In this document: positions 1 through 6,772 of the stretch, one piece after another
How the letters are laid out: each line of letters opens with the position of its first letter
Numbering within the stretch: position 1 is the stretch's first letter
Source: Fibrobacteres bacterium CG2_30_45_31
GTDB lineage: Bacteria > Fibrobacterota > Fibrobacteria > Fibrobacterales > Fibrobacteraceae
NCBI GenBank assembly: GCA_001873075.1
Contig: MNYL01000245.1
Span: forward strand, 1-8,362
Direction: 5' to 3'
DNA: 8,362 nt
Notes under the pieces: model-generated
The model's database searches: none
What the model was told of the DNA's origin: nothing
What the model saw: only the letters and a program-made list of their open reading frames with translations
Position numbers and translations under genes: made by a program

Positions 1-880
1 AATAGGCCTGGTATCCTAAAATTGTCCCACTCGGAAGACGAGAGGATAAATTTGTATGAAGTGCCGTTATAGAATCCATGTTGGGAGTGACCCAAACAGC
101 ATCCCAGGGGTAAGTATCTATGCCTACATACTCGGCACCCCTAATTTGTACCGGATGAATAATAACAGGATAAGCTTCCGAGAAAATCAAAATTTCTCGA
201 TTATTTTCCAAAGCATAAGCCCGCACTTGAACCTGTACTGGTTTTGCCGCTGTTAAACCCAAATAAGCTTCAGGCAGTAAATTTAAAGTGGGGCCAAAGA
301 GTTTCAATGAATCGGGATTGACATAAGTCGTCACAGAGCCTGTATCACTGAAATCAGGAATCCAAGCTTTTACGAGGATTGTACGCCAGACAGTTCCCGA
401 ATTTTGCACGGCAACAGCCAATGGAACAGGATAACGATAACCCGTATACATCAACGAATACAGATTCGCATAAGATGTGTACAGATCATCCTTTTGAGCG
501 TATATATACGCCACTAAATCACGAGTAACACTTTTTGAATAAATATCATAATAAACCGAATCATAAAGGACCTTATACAAAGAATCGTAAGAATCTTCTA
601 TAAGGCTGTCTTTGAGAACCTGCCTTGCTGAATCTAACCAAGCTTGAGAAAAAGCCGAGTTAAAAAGGCTGGAGTAAACGGAATCTACAAAAGGTTCGGA
701 CTTTAAAGAATCCCAGAGGGTCTCCGTTATTTCGGTACGAAGTTTCACAGCAAGGCTGTCAGCATTGACGCTACTCCCATCTGCACCATCTACACCGTCT
801 GCACCATCCGTGGCACAACCGACCACGCTCAGCGTAAAAAAACAGAAAATGAAAAATTTGATTATAGACCCTCTGAACAT
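1..880 (-). CDS. Secreted lipoprotein with DGx-repeat neck, C-terminus outside window
   Basis: The reading frame is open for 293 codons from an ATG at 880 to the window edge, so the C-terminus and stop are missing. A ribosome site GGAGAG (886-891) lies 5 bases upstream. The N-terminus is a lipoprotein signal: basic residues R3 and K8, a hydrophobic core rich in Phe, then the lipobox V-V-G-C with the lipidated Cys at 22. Directly after it come four DGx triplets (residues 25-36), a collagen-like neck. Residues about 40-125 are rich in Asp-Ser pairs and Tyr (for example YDSLY and YDSVYYDIY) and look helical. From about residue 145 the sequence becomes beta-like and Pro/Val-rich (PVPLAVAVQNSG, KPVQVQVRAYAL). 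I infer an envelope-anchored protein, possibly surface-exposed. I do not recognise a family, and no enzyme motif is visible. It is a separate unit from serA, with its own promoter candidate. Confidence 0.85.
   Translation of the reverse strand, partial: MFRGSIIKFFIFCFFTLSVVGCATDGADGVDGADGSSVNADSLAVKLRTEITETLWDSLKSEPFVDSVYSSLFNSAFSQAWLDSARQVLKDSLIEDSYDSLYKVLYDSVYYDIYSKSVTRDLVAYIYAQKDDLYTSYANLYSLMYTGYRYPVPLAVAVQNSGTVWRTILVKAWIPDFSDTGSVTTYVNPDSLKLFGPTLNLLPEAYLGLTAAKPVQVQVRAYALENNREILIFSEAYPVIIHPVQIRGAEYVGIDTYPWDAVWVTPNMDSITALHTNLSSRLPSGTILGYQAY
773..808 (-). repeat. Imperfect 18-bp tandem repeat encoding DGx triplets
   Basis: Two 18-bp units in tandem encode DGADGV and DGADGS just after the lipidated cysteine. 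The 9-base core GATGGTGCA occurs once in each unit. Such a short in-frame repeat could change copy number by slippage without breaking the frame. In the protein it forms a flexible or collagen-like spacer. Confidence 0.7.
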
Positions 881-954
881 TTTTGCTCTCCATTAATAAG
901 ACAAAAAAAACGATAATCAACGCACAACAAAGATAAGATAAATTAAGGCTTTTT

Positions 955-984
955 ATTTTACAATCCATTGATTGATAATTTCAA
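955..984 (-). promoter_or_regulatory. Sigma-70-like promoter for the lipoprotein gene
   Basis: On the minus strand, TTGAAA (979-984) and TAAAAT (955-960) each match the consensus at 5 of 6 positions, with an 18-bp spacer. The predicted transcript starts near 947, giving a leader of roughly 67 nt before the ATG at 880, AT-rich with a run of eight T. The serA terminator lies upstream, so a separate promoter is expected here. This is a consensus match only. Confidence 0.5.
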
Positions 985-990
985 AACCGC

Positions 991-1013
991 GAGACTCGGG
1001 GTTTCCCCTTCTC
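991..1013 (-). other. GC-rich hairpin between terminator and promoter
   Basis: GGGG (minus strand, 1005-1008) pairs with CCCC (998-1001) around an AAA loop. An outer GAGA/TCTC arm (1010-1013 with 991-994) can extend the stem across a small asymmetric bulge. It lies just upstream of the -35 box and has no T tract, so it is not a standard terminator. It could be an operator, a processing hairpin or a back-up transcription stop. Confidence 0.4.
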
Positions 1014-1023
1014 AATAGCAAAC

Positions 1024-1051
1024 AAAAAAAGAACCCATGGAGAGTTCTTTT
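1024..1051 (-). terminator. Intrinsic terminator after serA
   Basis: On the minus strand an 8-bp stem AAAAGAAC / GTTCTTTT encloses a 9-base loop and runs into a tract of seven T (1024-1030), 21 bases after the serA stop. The stem is AT-rich, so strength is probably moderate. It closes the five-gene block. Confidence 0.7.
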
Positions 1052-1072
1052 ATAAAAGACTTTTCCTTATTC

Positions 1073-2242
1073 TTAGAAATGAATCACGCGAACTTTAATC
1101 ACCTTATCCAACTTGGATAGGACTTGGATGATTTCATCGCTCACGACCGTTTCAATGTCAATCAGATTGTAACCGATCTTGCCATTGCTTTTGTTGCTGA
1201 AGCTCGAGATGTTGAAACCAGCGCCACCGATGACTTTGGTAATCTCTGCAATCATGTTCGGCACATCCTGATTAATCACAATCACGCGGCTCTTTACACC
1301 CATGTGCGGGTGTTCTTCAAGAGCAGGGAAGTTCACAGAATTGCGCACAACTCCCAACTCCAGGTAATCCTTGAGTTGTTCTACGGCCATGACCGCGCAG
1401 TTGTCTTCTGCTTCTTCGGTGCTTGCCCCTAAATGCGGGAGGCAGAGAATTTTTTCGTGAGCAATCTGTTTTGCATCCGGGAAGTCCGAGATATAACCTT
1501 CTAGCTTTTGAGAATCCAGCATGGCATAAACGGCATCCATGTTGACGATACCGTCGCGGGCAAAGTTCAAAATGAAACGGCCCTTGAAGTTCGCCAAGTT
1601 TTTTTCGTTCAACAAATTTTCTGTGCTTCCCTTGATGAAAGGCACATGCACAGTCAAGAAATCGGACTGCGCGATCACTTGATCTAAATCCTTTACCACA
1701 GTGACTACATTGGAAAGTTTATGCATGTTGCTGACGCTCGGGTAGGGTTCGTAAGCGATGACATTCATGTTTTTCCAACGCGCATAGTTCGAAACCAGCA
1801 CGCCGATCTTACCAAGACCGATAACACCGAGCGTTTTGCCGCTAAGTTCGGTCCCCGAAAATTTACTTTTACCCTTTTCTACTACAGTTGCAAGATCAGG
1901 ATCGTTCACATCAAGTTCATTGACCCATTGAGCGGCCTTGTGCACATTGCGCACCGCCATGCCGAGGGCTGTCATGACAAGTTCAGCAACGGCATTCGCG
2001 TTTGCCCCTGGGGTATTGAACACGCAGACACCCTTTGCACTCGCCTTATCAACGGTAATGTTGTTGAAGCCAGCACCCGCACGAGCCACCGCCAAAAGGC
2101 CCTCAAAGGAATCGGTATCCAACTTAGCACTACGAACAAGAATGGCGTCCGGTGATTCCACCGCATCCGAAACATTGTATTCTGCACCAAAAAGGTCGAG
2201 GCCTTTACTAGATATCTTGTTGAGTGTTTTAATCTTTTTCAT
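1073..2242 (-). CDS. serA: D-3-phosphoglycerate dehydrogenase, short ACT-domain form
   Basis: It oxidises 3-phosphoglycerate to 3-phosphohydroxypyruvate with NAD+, the first step of serine synthesis in the cytoplasm. At 389 residues it matches the short SerA form that lacks the intervening ASB domain. The N-terminal catalytic part carries ARAGAGFNNI (53-62) and NTPGANANAVAELV (76-89). The Rossmann NAD site is GLGKIG (142-147). Catalytic Arg229 is in NFARDG and His270 in PHLGAST. An ACT domain spans about 318-389, suggesting serine feedback control. The usual catalytic Glu after the DFP motif appears to be Ala257, with Asp256 beside it. The ATG at 2242 is supported by AAAGGA (2250-2255) at a 7-base spacing. 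It follows ispG by 27 bp with no visible terminator, so it is probably the last gene of the block. Confidence 0.93.
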   Translation of the reverse strand: MKKIKTLNKISSKGLDLFGAEYNVSDAVESPDAILVRSAKLDTDSFEGLLAVARAGAGFNNITVDKASAKGVCVFNTPGANANAVAELVMTALGMAVRNVHKAAQWVNELDVNDPDLATVVEKGKSKFSGTELSGKTLGVIGLGKIGVLVSNYARWKNMNVIAYEPYPSVSNMHKLSNVVTVVKDLDQVIAQSDFLTVHVPFIKGSTENLLNEKNLANFKGRFILNFARDGIVNMDAVYAMLDSQKLEGYISDFPDAKQIAHEKILCLPHLGASTEEAEDNCAVMAVEQLKDYLELGVVRNSVNFPALEEHPHMGVKSRVIVINQDVPNMIAEITKVIGGAGFNISSFSNKSNGKIGYNLIDIETVVSDEIIQVLSKLDKVIKVRVIHF

Positions 2243-2269
2243 GATTTTTTCCTTTGTGAGGGTGTCGAT

Positions 2270-4015
2270 TTAAATTTTCGGTTCCTGCCAGCGACCGCGA
2301 CTTTTGATGAGTTCCACCAAATCATCAAGGGCCTCTGCTTCTGGGATATTCTTTTTAATAACTTGTTTACCTTCAAAAAGGTTGATGTGACCGGGAGCTC
2401 CTCCCACGTAACCAAAATCCGCATCAGCCATTTCTCCAGGGCCATTGACAATACACCCCATGACAGCAACGGAGATATCCTGAAGATGACCCAAGCGATG
2501 TTTAATTTTTTCTAAAACGGTCTGGATGTCATAAAGAGTACGTCCACATCCAGGACAACTGATAAATTCGGTTTTGCTACGGCGACAAGCGGCCGCTTGT
2601 AAAATATCATAAGCAAGGGCGACCGTTTTCTCACCGGAACCTTGTACATCAATACAAATGGCATCACCAATACCATCGCATAAGAGACTCCCCATGGAAG
2701 CCGCTATTTTTAATTTGTCCGCATCGTCATCCTCAATAGAGGCGTACAAAAGAATAGGATCATTACGATGAACCTTTTCCAAGGCCGCCACTAAGGCGCG
2801 CACACCGGGCACTTGATCATCCCCCGTATAGCAGAAAAGCGAAGGTGCTGGTATTTTAGAAGGATCGCCAGCAAAAGCAGAAATATCCATGGCATCTTTA
2901 AAACAAACTAATCCAGGAGCGACCAAAGAGGGCAAGGCAAATTCTGGGGAACGCGGCGAATCCGTAAGCCTTACAGCAACGGCTTGTTCTCCGACGCGAA
3001 TTTGTTCAGTGCCACCGATAGACACACCGGAGAAAGAAACAACCGCTGATGCACGACGGGCAAAGTGATAAGGATCATTCGTCCATGAAGACATCGTAAA
3101 AGGAGAAGGTTGCGAGGGAAGAGCACAAACACGAACCAACTCCCGAGCTACAGGAATTTCAGCGATAGGATCTTCGGTCAAAGAAACGCGAATAGTATCC
3201 CCGATGCCATCCAAAAGAAGCGAACCTATACCCACTGCAGATTTCAACCGACCATCTTCGCCAGCACCCGCTTCAGTCACACCCACATGGAATGGATAAG
3301 GTTTGAATTTTTCTTGTTTTAGCCGAGCCGCAAGCATCCGATACGCTTCAATAGCAATGCGCGGATTCGAAGCCTTCAGGCTTAAGACGACCTGATCAAA
3401 ATTTTCGGTTTCACAAACAGCCAAATATTCCATGGCGCTTTCCACCATGCCTTCTACGGTATCGCCAAAACGATAAAGCATCCGCGCCGAAAGCGAACCG
3501 TGATTCACCCCGATACGAATGGCTCGACCCAACCGTTGGGCTTCACGAACAAAAGGAGAGAAAGCATCAAAAACCTTCGAACGGCCCTCATCAAAATTCT
3601 TATCCGCCTGACCTTCCAGTGAGGCAATTCCCGAATCGACAAAATTACCAGGGTTAATGCGAACCTTTTCTACCCATTTCAACGCTTCAAAAGCGGCATT
3701 AGGCTGATAATGAATATCGGCAGAGACAGGGACATCGCACCCCGCAGCACGAACCCTTTTCATGACCTCTTCCAAGGCGCAAGCATCTGAAAAAGTCGGT
3801 GCTGTAATCCGCACAAGTCCGCAACCCGCTTCCGCTAACTCCAGCGTTTGACGTACCGTTGCATCTAAATCTTTTGGTTTCGTAGTGGTCATGGACTGCA
3901 CAAGAATGGGAGCACCACCACCAATAAGAGCTCGCCCAACGCGAACCTGAATCGTTTCCCTTCGTGTCGCTTGAAAGCGATTGTCCATATAGGGAAAATG
4001 AAAGTCTTTTTGCAT
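2270..4015 (-). CDS. ispG: 4-hydroxy-3-methylbut-2-enyl diphosphate synthase, long form
   Basis: IspG (GcpE) converts methylerythritol cyclodiphosphate to HMBPP in the non-mevalonate isoprenoid pathway, using a [4Fe-4S] cluster. From the ATG at 4015 it is 581 residues, against about 370 for E. coli. The N-terminal TIM barrel (about 1-298) contains VQSMTTT (39-45). An extra domain of about 185 residues (299-485) follows, as in the long forms of Chlamydia, Bacteroidetes and plants. The C-terminal domain has the cluster ligands Cys487 and Cys490 (CPGC), Cys521 and Glu528 (CIVNGPGE). The frame stays open further upstream, but that would overlap lpxD. ATG 4015 leaves a 20-bp gap; ATG 3988 is an alternative. 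Neither has a clear Shine-Dalgarno, so coupling to lpxD translation is possible. Confidence 0.95.
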   Translation of the reverse strand: MQKDFHFPYMDNRFQATRRETIQVRVGRALIGGGAPILVQSMTTTKPKDLDATVRQTLELAEAGCGLVRITAPTFSDACALEEVMKRVRAAGCDVPVSADIHYQPNAAFEALKWVEKVRINPGNFVDSGIASLEGQADKNFDEGRSKVFDAFSPFVREAQRLGRAIRIGVNHGSLSARMLYRFGDTVEGMVESAMEYLAVCETENFDQVVLSLKASNPRIAIEAYRMLAARLKQEKFKPYPFHVGVTEAGAGEDGRLKSAVGIGSLLLDGIGDTIRVSLTEDPIAEIPVARELVRVCALPSQPSPFTMSSWTNDPYHFARRASAVVSFSGVSIGGTEQIRVGEQAVAVRLTDSPRSPEFALPSLVAPGLVCFKDAMDISAFAGDPSKIPAPSLFCYTGDDQVPGVRALVAALEKVHRNDPILLYASIEDDDADKLKIAASMGSLLCDGIGDAICIDVQGSGEKTVALAYDILQAAACRRSKTEFISCPGCGRTLYDIQTVLEKIKHRLGHLQDISVAVMGCIVNGPGEMADADFGYVGGAPGHINLFEGKQVIKKNIPEAEALDDLVELIKSRGRWQEPKI

Positions 4016-4035
4016 GAATTCAAATATAGGAAAAA

Positions 4036-4992
4036 CTAGAGGCGACCCATCTTTCGAAGTGCTACCTCTTGCCGCCGCCACGCCTCAATAGGAACCGCAG
4101 GAAAACCCGCCATCGTACTTCCCGAAGGAACACTTTTGATGACCCCTGATTTTGCAGCAATTGTCACATGATTCCCCAACGTAATGTGCCCCGCCACCTG
4201 AGCTCCCCCTCCCAATTCCACATGATCCTCAACGATAACACCCCCTGCAAGACCCGACTGGGATGCCATATAAATGAAATTTCCCAGGGAACAATTATGG
4301 CCTATTTGTACAAAAGAATCAAAGTGGCACGAACACCCGATACGCGTGGGCGATAAAAAACCCGCAGCAACCACCATATTGGCACCAAACGAGCAGTCGT
4401 CACCAACACAGACGCCTCCGAAATGCGGAACAGGACGTCTCTCCCCTTCGTAGTCATAAAAGCCAAAGCCTCGACTCCCGATCACTACTCCAGACTGCAC
4501 CACACAACGATTGCCGAGAACTACCTGAGGATAAAGCGTCACCCGACTTTCCAAAATGCAATCGAGCCCTAATGTAGCACCCCGTGGAATGATACAATAA
4601 GGGCCAATCACGCACCGATCGCCCACCGTCCCTTCTACCACGGCAGTCGGGTGAATAACTGCAGAAGGAGCAATCGTAGGCTCTTGGTACTTTACGAAAG
4701 GGGCATGATATTTTTCTAAAAAGCACACCATGGCATGATAGGGATTTTTGACCCGCAAGAGAATCTGTACATCCTCGGGTTTCCCTTCAAAAGTTTCCCG
4801 AACCAAAAGCAGACCTGCATGGGAATGGCGAATATTTCCAGAAATTGAATTTTCTGTCCAGAAAGCGATGTCGGTAGACTGGGCCTGTTCCACAGGGGCA
4901 AAGCCATCTACATCAAAATCCATGGCCACTCCGCTCCATTCCAGGGAACCTTCTAAGAATGAGGCTATTTCTGAGACGCGCACAGGTTGCAT
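4036..4992 (-). CDS. lpxD: LpxD-type UDP-3-O-acylglucosamine N-acyltransferase
   Basis: LpxD adds a second 3-hydroxyacyl chain from acyl-ACP to UDP-3-O-acylglucosamine, the third step of lipid A synthesis, in the cytoplasm. The protein has 318 residues (E. coli 341). Residues 1-100 form the LpxD-type N-terminal domain, with VKNPYHAM at 81-88. Residues about 105-290 are left-handed beta-helix hexapeptide repeats. His232 in QIGHN and His269 in VAGHI align with the E. coli active-site positions His239 and His276, and SGVVIGSRGFGF matches the family. The normally conserved TIDRG segment is replaced by VVAAG in an ungapped alignment. The E. coli C-terminal helical extension is largely missing. It sits between a lipid kinase and ispG rather than beside lpxA/fabZ, so it could be a paralogue acting on another sugar nucleotide. 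Confidence 0.85.
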   Translation of the reverse strand: MQPVRVSEIASFLEGSLEWSGVAMDFDVDGFAPVEQAQSTDIAFWTENSISGNIRHSHAGLLLVRETFEGKPEDVQILLRVKNPYHAMVCFLEKYHAPFVKYQEPTIAPSAVIHPTAVVEGTVGDRCVIGPYCIIPRGATLGLDCILESRVTLYPQVVLGNRCVVQSGVVIGSRGFGFYDYEGERRPVPHFGGVCVGDDCSFGANMVVAAGFLSPTRIGCSCHFDSFVQIGHNCSLGNFIYMASQSGLAGGVIVEDHVELGGGAQVAGHITLGNHVTIAAKSGVIKSVPSGSTMAGFPAVPIEAWRRQEVALRKMGRL

Positions 4993-4998
4993 ACGTTT

Positions 4999-5961
4999 CT
5001 ACTCCTCCAAGGTTAACATCTGTACTTGACAGCCCCACTCAATCTTAATCTCGGTACCCACATTTCCAGATAAATCATCCCCATCCAATTGATGAAATTC
5101 TTCAGGACTGGTAGTCAATCGAACCTCCTTGGCGTGGATGCTTTTCAAAAAATTTTGTTTGTAAAGAGCTCCAATCAGAGGGACAGAACCTAGGACAATC
5201 GCTCCAAAAAGAGAAAATAAATTCGGTACACACACGACTTCTAAAAGACCATCATCCATTCTTGCATTCTGAAAAGGATTTGCACCGGAAGCGAAACTCG
5301 GGATATTTCCTACAATGACAGTTCTTTGCCCAGTGACATCCAGTTTAATCCAATGATTTTTCGCATCGCAAATTTGCAATGAAGTTTGTCCCAGACAATG
5401 AGCGCGATCAGCAAAAAAACGTTTCACGTAATGCCGTTTATTCGCCCACGCCGAATGGCCTGGAACTTTTCCTTCCGCACGATCTTTATTAAAATCATGA
5501 GCAATACGAGCATCAATGCCACTCGAAAAATAATTAGCAAGTACTCGATCTCCATTCACCCGCCAGATATCAAAAGGCCGACTTCTTGCCATCACCAAAC
5601 GACGCACCAAGAAAAGCAATCCCTTATTGACAAAAGTTCCATACAAATTCAGCACTCGCGCAAGGTCATTGCCAGTGCCTAGAGGAATCAATCCCACTTT
5701 AACCACTTCCGCTAAATGAGATTCTAACATCACGGAAAGCACAGTGGATACAGTTCCATCGCCTCCTACGGCAATAAGCGTTTCCGTATTTTCAAGAGCT
5801 TCTCGAATTTGCACCCGCAATTTTGAAGATTCCGTCAATTCCGATTTCCATTCCTCAGGCTTAAACCCCATGGATTCCATGATTTCTGGAACGTACTTCT
5901 GAATCTCTTTTCCTTGTCCCCCGCCACTAATCGGATTTATGAGGAAAACAAATTTATACAT
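4999..5961 (-). CDS. Diacylglycerol-kinase-family lipid kinase
   Basis: This soluble-type lipid kinase (DAGK catalytic fold) probably phosphorylates diacylglycerol to phosphatidic acid with ATP at the inner membrane. In the 320-residue form, the start YKFVFLINPISGGG is followed by nucleotide-site GGDGT (66-70) and PLGTGND (93-99). The second half carries NYFSSGIDA (143-151), NIPSFASG (219-226), DDGLLEVV (236-243) and LDGDD (292-296). These resemble the accessory domain of eukaryotic DGKs more than bacterial DgkB. There is no membrane-spanning DgkA fold. I chose the ATG at 5961 because the conserved first strand begins right after it; a TTG at 5988 would add nine residues and overlap the upstream gene. 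The last codons contain the lpxD ribosome site. Ceramide or sphingoid-base kinase activity is an alternative. Confidence 0.88.
   Translation of the reverse strand: MYKFVFLINPISGGGQGKEIQKYVPEIMESMGFKPEEWKSELTESSKLRVQIREALENTETLIAVGGDGTVSTVLSVMLESHLAEVVKVGLIPLGTGNDLARVLNLYGTFVNKGLLFLVRRLVMARSRPFDIWRVNGDRVLANYFSSGIDARIAHDFNKDRAEGKVPGHSAWANKRHYVKRFFADRAHCLGQTSLQICDAKNHWIKLDVTGQRTVIVGNIPSFASGANPFQNARMDDGLLEVVCVPNLFSLFGAIVLGSVPLIGALYKQNFLKSIHAKEVRLTTSPEEFHQLDGDDLSGNVGTEIKIEWGCQVQMLTLEE
5002..5008 (-). promoter_or_regulatory. Strong Shine-Dalgarno of lpxD inside the lipid kinase gene
   Basis: GGAGGAG on the minus strand lies 9 bases before the lpxD ATG and is made of the final two Glu codons of the kinase gene. 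The kinase stop codon TAG falls between this site and the ATG. The arrangement fixes the lpxD start and suggests translational coupling of the two genes. Confidence 0.75.
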
Positions 5962-5981
5962 ACTCACAACACATTGCAATT

Positions 5982-6503
5982 TTAACAACTGCGCATAAGT
6001 TCATCTTTAACCACCACATAATGTTCTGTATTCGCATGATTAGTATTTATTTCGTCCATGGTAAGCGAACGAACAATTCTTGCCGGAACGCCCACCAAAA
6101 GAGAGGCCTCTGGATATTCCTTCAAAGGAGGAATCAAAGCACCAGCGCCCACAATACTGTGTTTACGAATCAAAGCCCCATCCATCACAATGGAGCCCAT
6201 ACCCACAGTACAATCATCTTCAATGGTGCAGGCATGCAAAATCGCATTGTGCCCTACGGTCACATCATCGCCAATCAAAACCCCTTGGGTGTTGGAGAGG
6301 TGTACAGAGACATTATCCTGAATATTTGAGCCTTTACCAATGACAATAGGTGCAAGATCCGCACGAAGCACAGCATTGTATAAAACACAGGAATCATCAC
6401 CTATAGTGACGTCACCAATAAGGCGAGCTCCAGGCGCAATGTAAACATTTTTCCCAATTTTCGGTCGTTTTCCCTTATAGGAAATTATTTGATCATCTTT
6501 CAT
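5982..6503 (-). CDS. Gamma-class carbonic anhydrase-like hexapeptide protein
   Basis: A protein of the YrdA/PaaY/Cam-like gamma-carbonic-anhydrase family, 173 residues, built of left-handed beta-helix repeats (IGKNVYIAPGA, VTIGDDS, VLIGDDVTVG) with a C-terminal helix. The three zinc ligands are present as His68, His85 and His90 (SVHLS, VGHNAILHAC), with Arg47, Asp49 and Gln62 (LRAD, NIQD) at the expected family positions. The residues fit a trimeric cytoplasmic metal enzyme. Many relatives have weak or no measured CO2 hydration activity, and some act as acyl- or thioester-related enzymes, so the reaction is uncertain. I chose the ATG at 6503; a TTG at 6512 would add three residues. Neither has a convincing ribosome site. 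It appears to be the first gene of the block, with 20 bp to the lipid kinase. Confidence 0.88.
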   Translation of the reverse strand: MKDDQIISYKGKRPKIGKNVYIAPGARLIGDVTIGDDSCVLYNAVLRADLAPIVIGKGSNIQDNVSVHLSNTQGVLIGDDVTVGHNAILHACTIEDDCTVGMGSIVMDGALIRKHSIVGAGALIPPLKEYPEASLLVGVPARIVRSLTMDEINTNHANTEHYVVVKDELMRSC

Positions 6504-6718
6504 AGTAGCCAATGTATAATTTTCCCGCCACCAGAAACTAACCTTCTCATAATCTCAGAATATAAACCAATGCAAACTGCCATTTTCCGTAGAAAATTCG
6601 CATTCTTTGCCACTCCACCTCGTAGAACAAACACGACTAAAAAGGATCTCCATCCCCTTTCCGCACGCCTCTGATAGTCAGCGATAACTAGACGCTATAA
6701 TTCAAGAGCAGCATCCAT
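6504..6718 (-). other. Intergenic region upstream of the five-gene block
   Basis: This stretch of about 215 bp separates the sdhB terminator from the hexapeptide gene and should hold the promoter of the block. The best -10-like hexamer is TATATT (6559-6564, minus strand, 5 of 6 matches), but no good -35 lies at the right distance. Only short unsupported reading frames of under 35 codons are present on the minus strand. No tRNA or riboswitch fold is recognised. Confidence 0.3.
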
Positions 6719-6750
6719 AAAAAAAGCCCTGCTCTTACGAACAGGACTTT
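6719..6750 (-). terminator. Strong intrinsic terminator after sdhB
   Basis: On the minus strand, AGTCCTGTTC (6739-6748) pairs with GAGCAGGGCT (6725-6734) around a GTAA tetraloop, with two G-T pairs, and runs straight into seven T (6719-6725). It begins about 25 bases after the sdhB stop codon. This is a textbook rho-independent terminator and separates the sdh operon from the following block. Confidence 0.9.
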
Positions 6751-6772
6751 GATTTTCATCTTAAATGGTTAG

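Noticed and set aside
773..808. Possible CRISPR-like or intergenic repeat
   Set aside because: Only two imperfect units without spacers, in frame inside a gene and encoding DGx triplets.
771..968. Minus-strand frame of 65 codons over the lipoprotein start
   Set aside because: It overlaps the lipoprotein signal region in another frame. The lipoprotein frame has a lipobox, a ribosome site and a long open frame.
1721..2155. Plus-strand open frame of 144 codons inside serA
   Set aside because: It lies wholly antisense to a well-supported serA and has no family resemblance or clear ribosome site.
4016..4081. N-terminal extension of IspG by 22 residues
   Set aside because: It would overlap the end of lpxD, and the added residues show no family similarity; ATG 4015 leaves a normal 20-bp gap.
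5982..6503. Reading the hexapeptide protein as LpxA or a sugar acetyltransferase
   Set aside because: The three zinc histidines and the NIQD and LRAD motifs fit the gamma-carbonic-anhydrase family better.
6555..6653. Minus-strand 32-codon frame in the gap before the hexapeptide gene
   Set aside because: Short, no recognisable product and poorly spaced ribosome site; it may be chance in non-coding DNA.
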